A stretch of DNA of 64,000 nt, from NCBI GenBank assembly GCA_005938025.2, contig VCCI02000003.1, positions 310,001-374,000 of the forward strand. The letters run 5' to 3'. The notes beneath the pieces are model-generated. The model searched no databases. It was not told the origin of the DNA and saw only the letters and a program-made list of their open reading frames with translations. Below, in pieces: positions 16,346 to 25,464 of the stretch. Within the stretch, counting starts at the first letter, position 1; each line of letters opens with the position of its first letter. The DNA is from Inquilinus sp. KBS0705. Its GTDB lineage: Bacteria; Bacteroidota; Bacteroidia; Sphingobacteriales; Sphingobacteriaceae. The position numbers were made by a program, and so were the translations under genes.

Positions 16346-17872
16346 TTACAAGTTTGCATCTATCCATGCTTCTCTTTGTTTAAACCAGTTATCCATGTAG
16401 TCAACTTCTTTAGGGTATGTGCCTAAAACTACCGGGTTTGGCCAAACATAAACACCCAGTATATCCCATGCCCTAAAGTTTTCATTTGCCGATTCAGTTA
16501 AATAAGCTTTTGTATCGGTGATGCTTTTATGCATGGCCGGTAATTCATTAGCTTTCATGTGGTCCCAGCGGGCACGTACTTTTGCTTTAAAAGCGGGGTC
16601 TTCAAATAAATGGCTAAACCATAGGCCGTCCCTTACCCACCATCCCTCAGGTTTGGTAGCGTCGCTGTAATCAACATTCCCTGCACCCAGGTCAAAATCC
16701 CAGGCAGGGCCCATGCCAAGTTTACCGCCACGGTCTTTATAATAATACATGCTGCTAAAGTTTGCTGCATCCTGGTTTTTAAATAATTCATTCACCAAAA
16801 ACCAGTTAATGAACGAGTCGGTGTTAATGTATTTGGCGTAGCCGGTAGTAGGGTTAGCAAAATCGGCAGCAAGTATGGCGTTTTCGGTTTGCTGCATATA
16901 ATTATGGATGTAATCTAACTGCACGGGTACAATATCCTCAGGTTCTTTGATACTGAAGGGCAGGTTGCCGGCTGTGCTAAACATAAATTCGGCGTCCTTT
17001 CGTTGGTCAAGTTCAACTAAGTAGCCGCCTGTAATGGCATCGCCGCTTACATCGCTTGCTTTTAATTCGGTAATATCTACCCTGCCCGGTTTAATTTCTA
17101 CCTGCTCACACAGTAAATAATTACCTGCATATTGGCCGTTCATTATAACTTCTACAAAAATACCGTGAGGTGTAAAATCGCCTTTTAACTGTTGCGATAA
17201 GTTATAAGCCAGGTAATTACGCATTAGGGTTTTATCAGAATAATTGGCCAGCAAAACCCAGCTTTTTGCAGCAGTTAAACCAAAAATAGAGGCCTTTTTG
17301 TCCAGTTTAATCTTATAGGGCTTTTTAGGCATTCCCCAGGTAGAGTTACCACGGCCCTTTATCTGCATTACCATTGCCGAGCTATCCTGATCAAGATCGA
17401 CATTTGGGTTGATGCTAAGGCTGCCGTCTACATAATCATCTTTTGATACCACAGGGCTGGCAGTATTTATGTAAAATATAGGCAGGCCGGTAAAATTATA
17501 TATGCTAACGGTAAACGTTTTAACCGCGCCTTTCGAGTCGGTTACGGTGTATTTAACCGGCTTGGTAAAGTCATTTTGGGTTACGCCGCTTTGTTGTACT
17601 GCATCGCCAACTTTTACAACCGATGCTGCATCTTTAAAAGAAAAACTCAATACAAAGCTATGGTTGTTTTGGAACGAGGGCACATCGCCTTTAACAGCGC
17701 TGCCATCAATATTTAAAACTACATCTGATGGTACCTTGCCGGGGTTTTTGGCCGCTTCCAGCTTAAATTCCAGGTCGGCTTTAACGACTGGGTCCGGAGG
17801 TACAATAACCGGGTCTTTTTTACAGCCCCATAGCAGTAGCAATATGCATATGCCGCCTAAATATTTTCTCAT
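16346..17872 (-). CDS. CotH-kinase domain lipoprotein
   Basis: A 508-residue protein starting at MRKYLGGIC; the preceding 17 in-frame residues do not fit a signal peptide. The lipobox is LLWGC with Cys17. A beta-rich N-terminal part of about 130 residues (DSKGAVKTFTVSIYN, DUF5018-like in feel) precedes the CotH region: KGRGNSTWGMPKKPYKIKLDKK, then WVLLANYSDKTLMRNYLAYN, GNYLLCEQVEIKPGRVDI, and MGPAWDFDLGAGN with the DxD metal residues. CotH proteins are atypical protein kinases; in Bacteroidota they are common outer lipoproteins of unknown target. Confidence 0.9.
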   Translation of the reverse strand: MRKYLGGICILLLLWGCKKDPVIVPPDPVVKADLEFKLEAAKNPGKVPSDVVLNIDGSAVKGDVPSFQNNHSFVLSFSFKDAASVVKVGDAVQQSGVTQNDFTKPVKYTVTDSKGAVKTFTVSIYNFTGLPIFYINTASPVVSKDDYVDGSLSINPNVDLDQDSSAMVMQIKGRGNSTWGMPKKPYKIKLDKKASIFGLTAAKSWVLLANYSDKTLMRNYLAYNLSQQLKGDFTPHGIFVEVIMNGQYAGNYLLCEQVEIKPGRVDITELKASDVSGDAITGGYLVELDQRKDAEFMFSTAGNLPFSIKEPEDIVPVQLDYIHNYMQQTENAILAADFANPTTGYAKYINTDSFINWFLVNELFKNQDAANFSSMYYYKDRGGKLGMGPAWDFDLGAGNVDYSDATKPEGWWVRDGLWFSHLFEDPAFKAKVRARWDHMKANELPAMHKSITDTKAYLTESANENFRAWDILGVYVWPNPVVLGTYPKEVDYMDNWFKQREAWIDANL

Positions 17873-17954
17873 AAATAATAATTGGTAGTGCAAGTTAAAA
17901 AAAAGCGGCAATAAGCTTAACACATAAGTGACAATTAGATATGCAGGGAATTAT

Positions 17955-17962
17955 TAAGTTTG
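17955..17962 (+). promoter_or_regulatory. -7 element upstream of the HAD hydrolase
   Basis: TAAGTTTG matches TAnnTTTG and ends 18 bases before the ATG at 17981. Confidence 0.5.
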
Positions 17963-17980
17963 CCGGAATAATTAATAATA

Positions 17981-18598
17981 ATGGACAGCAAATTATCCGC
18001 AGAAAAATACCGCGCCTTAACCAAACTTACCGAAGGTGACTTTAAAGCATTTTTATATGATTGCGACGGCACACTTGCCGACAATATGGGGGCACATAAG
18101 GAAAGCTACATACGTGTAGCTGCCGATGAAGGCGTGGTAATTGAGGGTGATATTATTGATGAATTTGCAGGCCTGCCCACTATAAATGTTATTGGCGAAA
18201 TAAACAAACGCTATAACACCAACTTTGACCCCGCCGGCTTTGCGCAACGCAAGCATGATGTATTTGTGAGCGAGTATATCGAAAAAACACAGCCTATAGA
18301 TTATGTGGTTAACCACCTTAAAAACCACGCCGGTAAAGTTAAAATCGGTGTAGTATCGGGTGGGGGGCGCACCTCTGTTGAAAAAACGCTGCGCGTTTTA
18401 GGGATAGACCACCTGGTGGAGGTATTGGTTTGCGCAGGCGAGACCCCGCATGGCAAACCCTACGCCGATCCGTTTTTGGCTGCTGCCAAACAGTTGGGCG
18501 TAGAACCAAACAAATGCCTTGTTTTTGAAGACGGCGAACCCGGTGTACAAGCCGCGGAGGCCGCCGGTATGCAATGGATAAGGATTGATAAAGTGTAA
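17981..18598 (+). CDS. HAD-superfamily phosphatase, beta-phosphoglucomutase-like
   Basis: A 205-residue cytoplasmic protein. Motif I YDCDGTLADNMGAH (about residues 24-37) holds the two catalytic aspartates, motif II is VVSGGGRTSVEKTL, Lys of motif III is in GKPYADPFLAAAKQLG, and motif IV is VFEDGEPGVQAAEAAGM. The small helical cap between motifs I and II places it in the subclass I cap group of sugar-phosphate phosphatases. Substrate not defined; family annotation often reads fructose-1-phosphate phosphatase or similar. It is divergent from the CotH gene and has its own -7 element. Confidence 0.88.
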   Translation: MDSKLSAEKYRALTKLTEGDFKAFLYDCDGTLADNMGAHKESYIRVAADEGVVIEGDIIDEFAGLPTINVIGEINKRYNTNFDPAGFAQRKHDVFVSEYIEKTQPIDYVVNHLKNHAGKVKIGVVSGGGRTSVEKTLRVLGIDHLVEVLVCAGETPHGKPYADPFLAAAKQLGVEPNKCLVFEDGEPGVQAAEAAGMQWIRIDKV

Positions 18599-18654
18599 GG
18601 AGAGGCTGCCGAAATTATAAGTTCCTAAAAGCTTATACAGCAAACGCGTTTACA

Positions 18655-19440
18655 CTACCAACTATAAATAGACTTCAGCAGATCGGTAAAGCTGTGTATG
18701 TTGTAAACATAATTGTTAAACATATCGGTGCCAAAAACAAGATACTGCTCCAGCATGCCATCTAACACAAAAAATATATTTACCAATATAAACATGGCTA
18801 AAATATAGCCTGCCTGTTTGCGGGCCAACACCAGGCTGCCATGCAGCCATATAATAAGGTAGCTGCCATATAACAGTGTATTATCTATGTCGCTTTTATG
18901 CCTTATCAGTGGGAAATATAGCGGCATTAAAATAATGCGGATGGTATAGGTAAAACCCAGGCAAAAAAGCAGGAACACCGTAACCTCGGCTAAATTGTAG
19001 CGGGTACGAAAAACCAGCCAAAGTAATATAGCCTCAACGGGCAATAAAACCAGCGCCCGGTATTTACTTAAATGGTAAAGCTCGCGGCCAAACTCGTTAT
19101 GTAAATTGGTTATTTTGTCTTCGTAATCAAACACATAGGGGTATAAAAAAGTAAGTATACCGGCAGTAACCAAAAAGAAGAGTACCGGGCTAAAATACTT
19201 TTTACGTTGCCCGCCAAAGTACCCATCGTACACGCTAACCGGGTGTATAAACAGATCTTTAATTAGCTTTAATATGCCTTTATCGGTATGTGTAAAAACA
19301 TGCCATACTTCATGGAAAAGCTCGTGAAGGGTTAGGCGGTGTACCCCGGCTTTTTGCCCGCATTCGTGGCAGTGCTTACCCGCAAGCAAAGTTCCGCAAT
19401 TGCTGCAATTAAGGTGTATCTCGTGCTTTTTTGAGTTCAT
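18655..19440 (-). CDS. DUF3667 membrane protein with zinc ribbon
   Basis: A 261-residue protein. The N-terminus carries a CxxC...CxxC zinc ribbon (NCSNCGTLLAGKHCHECGQ, about residues 11-29), followed by an HELFHEVWHVFTHTDKG region and TFxR-like amphipathic segment, then five hydrophobic segments. This is the arrangement of DUF3667 proteins, which are frequent in Bacteroidota and have no established function. No promoter match is seen upstream. The gene ends 56 bases from the HAD gene in convergent orientation. Confidence 0.85.
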   Translation of the reverse strand: MNSKKHEIHLNCSNCGTLLAGKHCHECGQKAGVHRLTLHELFHEVWHVFTHTDKGILKLIKDLFIHPVSVYDGYFGGQRKKYFSPVLFFLVTAGILTFLYPYVFDYEDKITNLHNEFGRELYHLSKYRALVLLPVEAILLWLVFRTRYNLAEVTVFLLFCLGFTYTIRIILMPLYFPLIRHKSDIDNTLLYGSYLIIWLHGSLVLARKQAGYILAMFILVNIFFVLDGMLEQYLVFGTDMFNNYVYNIHSFTDLLKSIYSW

Positions 19441-19565
19441 CTATCGGAGGGGGCAGAAAGTATGCGAAAGGTTTGTTTTTTATACCGCAAATTAATAGAA
19501 ATAGTGGAAATTCGAGCGTGCAATATGATGTTTTTCTTGCTTAACCTATCTGCATTACTATTTGC

Positions 19566-19607
19566 TCAAAGTTTTTTCCTGATGGCCTTAAACTCGCTAC
19601 CCGGTTC
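19566..19607 (-). pseudogene. Duplicated 3' scrap of an M28 peptidase gene
   Basis: Read on the minus strand, this encodes EPGSEFKAIRKKL and a stop. The intact M28 peptidase downstream-coded end at 19913 reads KPGSEFKAIREKAMAK and a stop. The two share 22 identical consecutive bases (19585-19606 and 19941-19962) in the same reading frame and orientation, 356 bases apart. Upstream of the match the frame shows no further similarity. It is best explained as the tail of a deleted tandem copy. Confidence 0.65.
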
Positions 19608-19666
19608 TTTTAAGTCCCCACCTGTCCGTGTGGACAACAGCGGACTTTAAATAAATTTTTTTATAT

Positions 19667-19756
19667 GGAATTAAATTTTATATTAGTGAGTAAGAGGTAG
19701 CGAAAAAAAACGAAAAATTCCGCTGTGACCAACAAAAAAAGACAATAATTTATAGC
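19667..19756. repeat. Dispersed repeat, copy A
   Basis: A 90-base A/T-rich segment is about 80% identical by eye to 62246-62336, in the same orientation. The best conserved part runs from TTTTATATTAGT through GTAGCGAAAAAAA to AATAATTTATAGC. TAGCG and CGCTG can pair as a stem around a purine-rich loop; in copy B the same arms read TAGCG and CGCTA, so a G-U pair replaces A-U and the stem is kept. Confidence 0.65.
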
Positions 19757-19912
19757 AAAAACTGCAAAGGAAATGGCCTATACGTGCCGGAAAGCCACTT
19801 TTTTTCATTTAAACCATATTTAACAAACATAGCCCGCCACCGTAAAATAATTTCAATGCGTTTGCTCAAAAAAATTGAGCATTAATTGGGATTTCAACAA
19901 GTCAAAATACCC

Positions 19913-21571
19913 CTATTTAGCCATTGCTTTTTCTCTGATTGCCTTAAACTCGCTACCCGGTTTCCATCCCGGGAAAGTGCTCTCGTTGCTTAGTTTATAA
20001 CCTATCCTGAACATCAAAGCAGCCGTTTGGGCCATGCCCTTGGTATCCATGGCATCGGTATACTCGTCTGATGGTTGGTGGTAGTGCTTGTCGTTATACT
20101 CCTTAAATTGCTCTTTGCCAAACGCTTCGCCCTTAGTTACCGAATTGGCACCGTTGTGCAGGTCTAAAGCAGGAACGCCCAGTTTGGCAAAGTTAAAGTG
20201 GTCGCTGCGGAAGTAGCCACCTGCGCCGGGGTTATCATCGCCTACCACATCCCAGCCGTGCTGTTTGGCTTCGGCAGCAACATAGTCGTCTAAATCGTTT
20301 TGGCCTTTGCCCGTAATGCCAAAGTCCTTGGTTTCGCCAAAGGCAGATAAAGCATCAATGTTAAGATTAGCCACTGTTTTGTTTAAAGGATAAATAGGAT
20401 GGGTAGCATAATACTCAGACCCCAACAAGCCCTGTTCCTCGGCTGTAACCGCCAGGAATACCACCGAACGTTTAGGTTTGCCAGCCTGCTGACTGAACTT
20501 TTTAGCGATCGCCATTATTGCAGCAACACCACTGGCGTTATCAACCGCGCCATTGTAAATGCTGTCGCCTTTGGCATCGGGTGTGCCTACGCCTAAATGG
20601 TCCCAATGGGCGGTATATAAAATGGCTTCATCAGGTTTTGCAGTGCCTTTAATAGTGGCAATTACATTATGCGATTTAGAATAGTTAAGCTTATTATGTA
20701 AAGTAAGCGATGCAAAGCTGTTTAATGCCACGGCTTTAAAAGCCTTATTGCGTGCATAGGCACGTATATCGCCGGTAATACCAGCGGTTGCCAAAAGCTT
20801 TTTGGCCGCATCCTCGCTTATCCATCCTTCGGCTATGCAGCGATTCATGTGCTTGTCTGTTTGCTGCAGGTATAGTTTAGATTCGGCAAAACTGGTGCCT
20901 ATAACCTGCCAACCGTAGCTGGCAGGCTCTGTTTGGTGCACAATAAGCACACCGGCAGCACCTTGCCGGGCAGCCTCTTCGTACTTGTAGGTCCAGCGGC
21001 CATAATAGGTCATGGTATCACCTTTAAAAAAGTCATTCCTGCCCGATTTAAAGCCCGGGTCGTTTACTAAAACAATTACCGTTTTCCCTTTTACATCCAG
21101 GCCTTTATAGTCGTTCCAGCCATATTCAGGTGCAACTACCCCAAAGCCGGCAAACACCAGGGGCGATTTATTAAGCGTTACAGTATTCATTTCGCGGCGG
21201 GTGCTGGCCACAAAATCAACTTCGGGTTTAAAGGTGGCGTTTACCTTGCCGCTTATTTGCATATCGGCCTTTTCGGCGGTTATTTCAACCATTGGCACAT
21301 CCTGAAAGTAGCTGCCATTGTTGCCCGGTTCCAACCCAAGCTTTTTAAACTCGCCGGCTATGTAAGCAATGGTTTTATCTTCGCCAGAGGTAAACGGTTT
21401 GCGCCCGGTTAACGAGTCGTTGGCCAGTACTGCAATGTGTTGTTTAATATCTAAAGCCATACCGGTATCGGGTGTGGCGGTTGTAGTTTCTTTTTTATCG
21501 TTGCCTGCGCAGCCGGCCAAAAAAGTAGCCATCGCTGTAAAAGCTAAAACACCTGTTAGGTTTAATTTCAT
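19913..21571 (-). CDS. M28-family metallopeptidase lipoprotein
   Basis: A 552-residue exported aminopeptidase-like enzyme. The lipobox is FLAGC (Cys21). A PA-domain insert spans about residues 130-270 (VVAPEYGWNDYKGLDVKGKTVIVLVNDPG). The two-zinc catalytic core follows, with ligands in TAHWDHLG (His), YNGAVDNASGVA (Asp), TAEEQGLLGSEYYA (catalytic Glu then Glu), NIDALS (Asp) and PALDLHNG (His). The full set indicates an active enzyme releasing N-terminal residues from peptides in the periplasm or at the surface. Promoter at 21592. A 3' scrap of a second copy lies about 300 bases downstream. Confidence 0.92.
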   Translation of the reverse strand: MKLNLTGVLAFTAMATFLAGCAGNDKKETTTATPDTGMALDIKQHIAVLANDSLTGRKPFTSGEDKTIAYIAGEFKKLGLEPGNNGSYFQDVPMVEITAEKADMQISGKVNATFKPEVDFVASTRREMNTVTLNKSPLVFAGFGVVAPEYGWNDYKGLDVKGKTVIVLVNDPGFKSGRNDFFKGDTMTYYGRWTYKYEEAARQGAAGVLIVHQTEPASYGWQVIGTSFAESKLYLQQTDKHMNRCIAEGWISEDAAKKLLATAGITGDIRAYARNKAFKAVALNSFASLTLHNKLNYSKSHNVIATIKGTAKPDEAILYTAHWDHLGVGTPDAKGDSIYNGAVDNASGVAAIMAIAKKFSQQAGKPKRSVVFLAVTAEEQGLLGSEYYATHPIYPLNKTVANLNIDALSAFGETKDFGITGKGQNDLDDYVAAEAKQHGWDVVGDDNPGAGGYFRSDHFNFAKLGVPALDLHNGANSVTKGEAFGKEQFKEYNDKHYHQPSDEYTDAMDTKGMAQTAALMFRIGYKLSNESTFPGWKPGSEFKAIREKAMAK

Positions 21572-21591
21572 GATAAAATGGTTTTATACGT

Positions 21592-21599
21592 CAAATATA
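21592..21599 (-). promoter_or_regulatory. -7 element of the M28 peptidase gene
   Basis: On the minus strand this reads TATATTTG, matching TAnnTTTG, 20 bases before the ATG at 21571. Confidence 0.55.
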
Positions 21600-21664
21600 T
21601 AATAATGGGTTAATTAATGGGGCGTCATAATCATATCAGGCATACATTTTTAATATAAATTCCG

Positions 21665-21672
21665 TATTTTTG
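21665..21672 (+). promoter_or_regulatory. -7 element of the ileS operon
   Basis: TATTTTTG matches TAnnTTTG and ends 30 bases before the ATG at 21703. It overlaps an in-frame TTG at 21670, which therefore cannot be the start. The leader is about 25 bases, too short for a T-box, and none is expected in this phylum. Confidence 0.55.
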
Positions 21673-21702
21673 CAACCTCTAAAAATTGAGTGGAACATAT
21701 TG

Positions 21703-24700
21703 ATGTACAAGGAATATAAGCAGTTAAATTTATCGCAAACAGGCAAAGATGTGCTGGAGTTTTGGAAACAGAAAGGCATATTTGAAAAAAGCATAAGCAG
21801 CCGTCCGGCAAGCAAACCGTATACTTTTTACGAGGGGCCGCCAAGCGCTAATGGTATGCCCGGTATTCACCATGTTATGGGCCGGTCTATCAAAGATATT
21901 TTTTGCCGTTACAAAACCCTTAAAGGTTACCAGGTTAAACGTAAAGGCGGATGGGATACCCATGGCCTGCCTATTGAGCTTGCGGTCGAAAAATCGTTAG
22001 GCATCACTAAGGATGATATTGGTAAAAAAATAACCGTTAAGGAATATAACGATGCCTGCCGTAAAGAGGTAATGCGCTATACTGATGTATGGAATGACCT
22101 TACCCTTAAAATGGGTTACTGGGTAGACCTTGACAACCCTTATGTTACCTACGAAAACGAATACATTGAAACCCTTTGGTGGATACTAAAGGAACTATAT
22201 AACAAAGACCTTTTATACAAAGGATATACCGTACAGCCATACTCGCCAAAATCGGGTACGGGTTTAAGTTCGCATGAGCTTAACCAGCCGGGTACCTACA
22301 AAATGGTGAAGGACACTACCATTACTGCCCAGTTTAAAGTAAAGCGCGATAAAGATTCGGAATTTTTATTTGAAGGCGTAGATACAGATGTATTTATACT
22401 GGCCTGGACAACCACGCCGTGGACATTGCCATCAAACTGTGCTTTGGCTGTAGGCGAAAATATAAGCTATGTTAAGGTAGCTACATTTAACCCTTACACC
22501 TACGAGCCGGTTTGTGTTATACTGGCTAAAGACCTGGTTAAAAAATATTTTAAAGCCGAAGGCGAGAACGCCTCTTTTGATGATTATAAAGGCGGCGATA
22601 AAGTTATCCCTTATAAAATTGAGGCTGAATTAAAAGGCAGCGATCTGGTTGGTTTGCATTATGAGCAGTTAATGCCTTATGTAACCAATGCCGACCTGGA
22701 GCAAAATGCTTTCCGCGTAATTCCCGCAGACTTTGTTACCACCGAGGATGGTACGGGTATAGTACACACCGCATCTGTTTTTGGTGCGGATGACTTTAGA
22801 GCATGTAAAGAAAACAACGTGCCATCGGTAATGGTGAAGGACGAGAATGGTAAGGATGTTCCGTTAGTGAACAAACAGGGCCGTTTTGTTGACGAGGTTA
22901 CCGACTATGCGGGCCGTTACGTAAAAGAAGAATATTACAGCAATGAAGAGCGCGCCGAAGAAGGTTTTAAGCCTACTGATGTGTTGATCTCCATTAAGCT
23001 GAAAACAGAAAATAAAGCATTCGACGTAAAAAAATACGAGCACAGCTACCCGCACTCTTGGCGTTCGGATGAGCCAATATTATACTATCCGTTGGATAGC
23101 TGGTTTATACGCACTACCGCTGTAAAAGAAAAGCTGGTTGCACTAAACAAAACCATTAACTGGAAACCCGAAAGTACCGGTACCGGCCGTTTTGGTAACT
23201 GGCTGGAAAACCTGGTGGACTGGAACCTGTCGCGTTCACGTTACTGGGGAACACCATTGCCCATCTGGCGCGAAGAGAACGGTGGCGAGGAAAAATGCAT
23301 AGGCTCGATAGCCGAGCTGAATGCCGAGATAGAAAGATCAATAGCAGCCGGTTTTATGCCTGCAGGCTTCAAGCTGGAAGATATGCACCGCCCTTATGTG
23401 GATGATGTAATATTAACTTCATCAACCGGTAACAAAATGTTCCGCGAGCCCGACCTGATAGACGTTTGGTTTGATAGCGGTGCCATGCCTTACGCGCAAT
23501 GGCATTTCCCGTTCGAGAACAAGGAAGAATTTGCAGCAGCCTACCCGGCAGATTTTATAGCTGAGGGTGTTGACCAAACCCGTGGCTGGTTTTTTACCCT
23601 GCACGCTATAGCCGTAATGCTAAGCGAAGCAAGCGACGAGGTAAAAGCCGTGAACGAAAAGGTTGGCAATAAAGGTATCGCGTTTAAAAATGTGATATCA
23701 AATGGTTTGGTGCTTGATAAGAATGGCAACAAAATGTCTAAACGTTTAGGCAACGGTATAGATCCATTTGAAACTATTGAGCAGTTTGGTGCCGATGCCG
23801 CCCGCTGGTATATGATAAGCAATGCCGCGCCCTGGGATAACCTAAAATTTAATATAGAAGGCCTTGACGAAGTTCGCCGCAAGTTTTTCGGTACGCTGTA
23901 TAACACTTACTCGTTTTTTGTGCTATACGCCAATATAGACAAGTTTGATTACAGCGCAGCCGAAATAGCGATAGATAAACGCCCCGAGCTTGACCGTTGG
24001 ATCATATCCTTATTAAATACCCTAAGCAAGGAGGTTGATGGTTATTACGCCGATTTTGAACCTACCAAAGCCGCACGTGCCATACAGGAATTTGTTGATG
24101 TGCATTTTAGTAACTGGTATATCCGCCTAAGCCGTCGCCGTTTCTGGCGCTCAGATAATTCTGACGACAAGCTTTCGGCCTACCAAACCTTATATACCTG
24201 TTTAATTGATATCGCTAAATTAATGTCGCCAATTGCGCCGTTTTTTGCCGAGCGTTTATATACCGACTTGAACAGCGTTACAAAAAAAGAAACGTTTGAA
24301 TCAGTGCACCTGGCTTACTTCCCTGAATTTAATGCCGGCCTTGTTGATACGGCTTTAGAAGAGCGTATGCAATTGGCGCAGGATGTATCGTCATTAGTGT
24401 TATCGCTTCGTAAAAAGATAGAGATACCAGTACGCCGCCCATTAGGCAAAATACTACTGCCGATACTTGATAAAGGCTTTAAAGAGCAGGTAGAGAAAGT
24501 TAAGGAGCTGATATTATCAGAAACTAACATTAAAGCGATAGAATACATTACTGATACCGCCGGCTTTATCAAAAAGAAGATAAAACCAAACTTTAAAGCT
24601 CTTGGCGCTAAGGTAGGTAAAGACATGAAAGATGTAGCCGCAGCCATTAATTCATTAGGCCAGGAGGATATAGCTAAGTTGGAAGCTGAAGGTGCAATTC

Positions 24701-25086
24701 CGGTGCTTGATAGTAAATATTCGATACTACTATCAGACGTAGAAATCATAGCAGAAGACGTACCGGGATGGCAGGTTGCAAATTTAGGCAAACTAACCGT
24801 GGCTTTAGATGTTACGATAACCAACGAACTGAAAGAGGAGGGAATATCAAGGGAACTGGTGAACAGGATACAAAATTTGCGTAAAGCAAAGGAGTTTGAA
24901 GTTACCGACCGAATAAAAGTAGTTGTAAGCGATAGCGAATTTATACGCGACGCCACGAAAAATAATTTAAACTATATTTGCGCCGAAATTTTAGCTGATA
25001 GCCTTGTGCTTGATAATGAGCTGAATGACGGTGATAAAGTAGAGATTGATGGAAATGAAATTTTAATAGTAATTAGTAAAAGTTAA
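21703..25086 (+). CDS. ileS: Isoleucyl-tRNA synthetase
   Basis: A 1127-residue class I aminoacyl-tRNA synthetase that charges tRNA-Ile. The HIGH-like motif lies in PSANGMPGIHHVMGRSIKD (about residues 48-66), the CP1 editing domain follows (TAWTTTPWTLPSN-like element ILAWTTTPWTLPSNCALAVG), and NKMSKRLGNG is the KMSKS loop. The anticodon-binding helical domain and a long C-terminal extension complete it. Length and extension match the longer, eukaryote-like IleS type, which tends to be less sensitive to mupirocin; that last point is inference. Its stop is followed immediately by the dksA-like gene. Confidence 0.97.
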   Translation: MYKEYKQLNLSQTGKDVLEFWKQKGIFEKSISSRPASKPYTFYEGPPSANGMPGIHHVMGRSIKDIFCRYKTLKGYQVKRKGGWDTHGLPIELAVEKSLGITKDDIGKKITVKEYNDACRKEVMRYTDVWNDLTLKMGYWVDLDNPYVTYENEYIETLWWILKELYNKDLLYKGYTVQPYSPKSGTGLSSHELNQPGTYKMVKDTTITAQFKVKRDKDSEFLFEGVDTDVFILAWTTTPWTLPSNCALAVGENISYVKVATFNPYTYEPVCVILAKDLVKKYFKAEGENASFDDYKGGDKVIPYKIEAELKGSDLVGLHYEQLMPYVTNADLEQNAFRVIPADFVTTEDGTGIVHTASVFGADDFRACKENNVPSVMVKDENGKDVPLVNKQGRFVDEVTDYAGRYVKEEYYSNEERAEEGFKPTDVLISIKLKTENKAFDVKKYEHSYPHSWRSDEPILYYPLDSWFIRTTAVKEKLVALNKTINWKPESTGTGRFGNWLENLVDWNLSRSRYWGTPLPIWREENGGEEKCIGSIAELNAEIERSIAAGFMPAGFKLEDMHRPYVDDVILTSSTGNKMFREPDLIDVWFDSGAMPYAQWHFPFENKEEFAAAYPADFIAEGVDQTRGWFFTLHAIAVMLSEASDEVKAVNEKVGNKGIAFKNVISNGLVLDKNGNKMSKRLGNGIDPFETIEQFGADAARWYMISNAAPWDNLKFNIEGLDEVRRKFFGTLYNTYSFFVLYANIDKFDYSAAEIAIDKRPELDRWIISLLNTLSKEVDGYYADFEPTKAARAIQEFVDVHFSNWYIRLSRRRFWRSDNSDDKLSAYQTLYTCLIDIAKLMSPIAPFFAERLYTDLNSVTKKETFESVHLAYFPEFNAGLVDTALEERMQLAQDVSSLVLSLRKKIEIPVRRPLGKILLPILDKGFKEQVEKVKELILSETNIKAIEYITDTAGFIKKKIKPNFKALGAKVGKDMKDVAAAINSLGQEDIAKLEAEGAIPVLDSKYSILLSDVEIIAEDVPGWQVANLGKLTVALDVTITNELKEEGISRELVNRIQNLRKAKEFEVTDRIKVVVSDSEFIRDATKNNLNYICAEILADSLVLDNELNDGDKVEIDGNEILIVISKS

Positions 25087-25464
25087 ATGGAAACTACAAA
25101 AACAAGATATTCTGATTCAGAATTAAAAGAGTTTAAAGACCTGCTTTTAGAGAAACTACGTAGCTCGAAAGAAGAGCTTAACGCTTTAGCTACATCTTTA
25201 AGCTCGCCTAATGCTAATGGTACAGATGATACTGCCGGTACTTATAAAACACTGGAAGATGGATCGGCTACTTTAGAGAAAGAGCAAATTAACCAACTGG
25301 CTGCCCGCCAGAAAAAATTTATTGAGCAACTGGAAGCTGCGTTAGTGCGCATAGAGAACAAAACTTATGGCATTTGCCGCGAAACCGGTAAGCTTATCCC
25401 TAAAGAGCGTTTACGTGCCGTACCGCACACTACGCTAACTATGGAAGCTAAATTAAAGCAATAA
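25087..25464 (+). CDS. DksA/TraR-family transcription factor lacking zinc cysteines
   Basis: A 125-residue protein of the coiled-coil DksA fold: two long helices (SDSELKEFKDLLLEKL and QINQLAARQKKFIEQLEAAL) flank the tip (SPNANGTDDTAGTYKTLED), whose acidic residues reach the polymerase secondary channel. The C-terminal globule YGICRETGKLIPKERLRAVPHTTL matches the zinc-finger region, but only one Cys remains of the usual four. A zinc-free fold is therefore expected, as in other cysteine-poor DksA variants. It starts one base after the ileS stop and ends immediately before lspA, so the three genes form one operon. Confidence 0.92.
   Translation: METTKTRYSDSELKEFKDLLLEKLRSSKEELNALATSLSSPNANGTDDTAGTYKTLEDGSATLEKEQINQLAARQKKFIEQLEAALVRIENKTYGICRETGKLIPKERLRAVPHTTLTMEAKLKQ

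Larger units (their letters stand above)
19441..19912. other. Gene-free stretch with scrap, dispersed repeat and hairpin
   Basis: These 472 bases hold no supported intact gene. They contain the M28 scrap (19566-19607), a TGTCC/GGACA hairpin inside AAGTCC/GGACTT arms at 19611-19646, repeat A (19667-19756), and a TGCTCAA/TTGAGCA stem with an A-rich loop at 19863-19881 that could mark the end of the M28 transcript, although no T-run follows it on the minus strand. Confidence 0.5.

Noticed and set aside
19462..19650. 62-residue open frame before the M28 scrap
   Set aside because: It is antisense to the M28 tail remnant, has no promoter, and its sequence does not resemble a real protein.
21603..21702. 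T-box upstream of ileS
   Set aside because: The leader predicted from the -7 element is about 25 bases long, far too short for a T-box.
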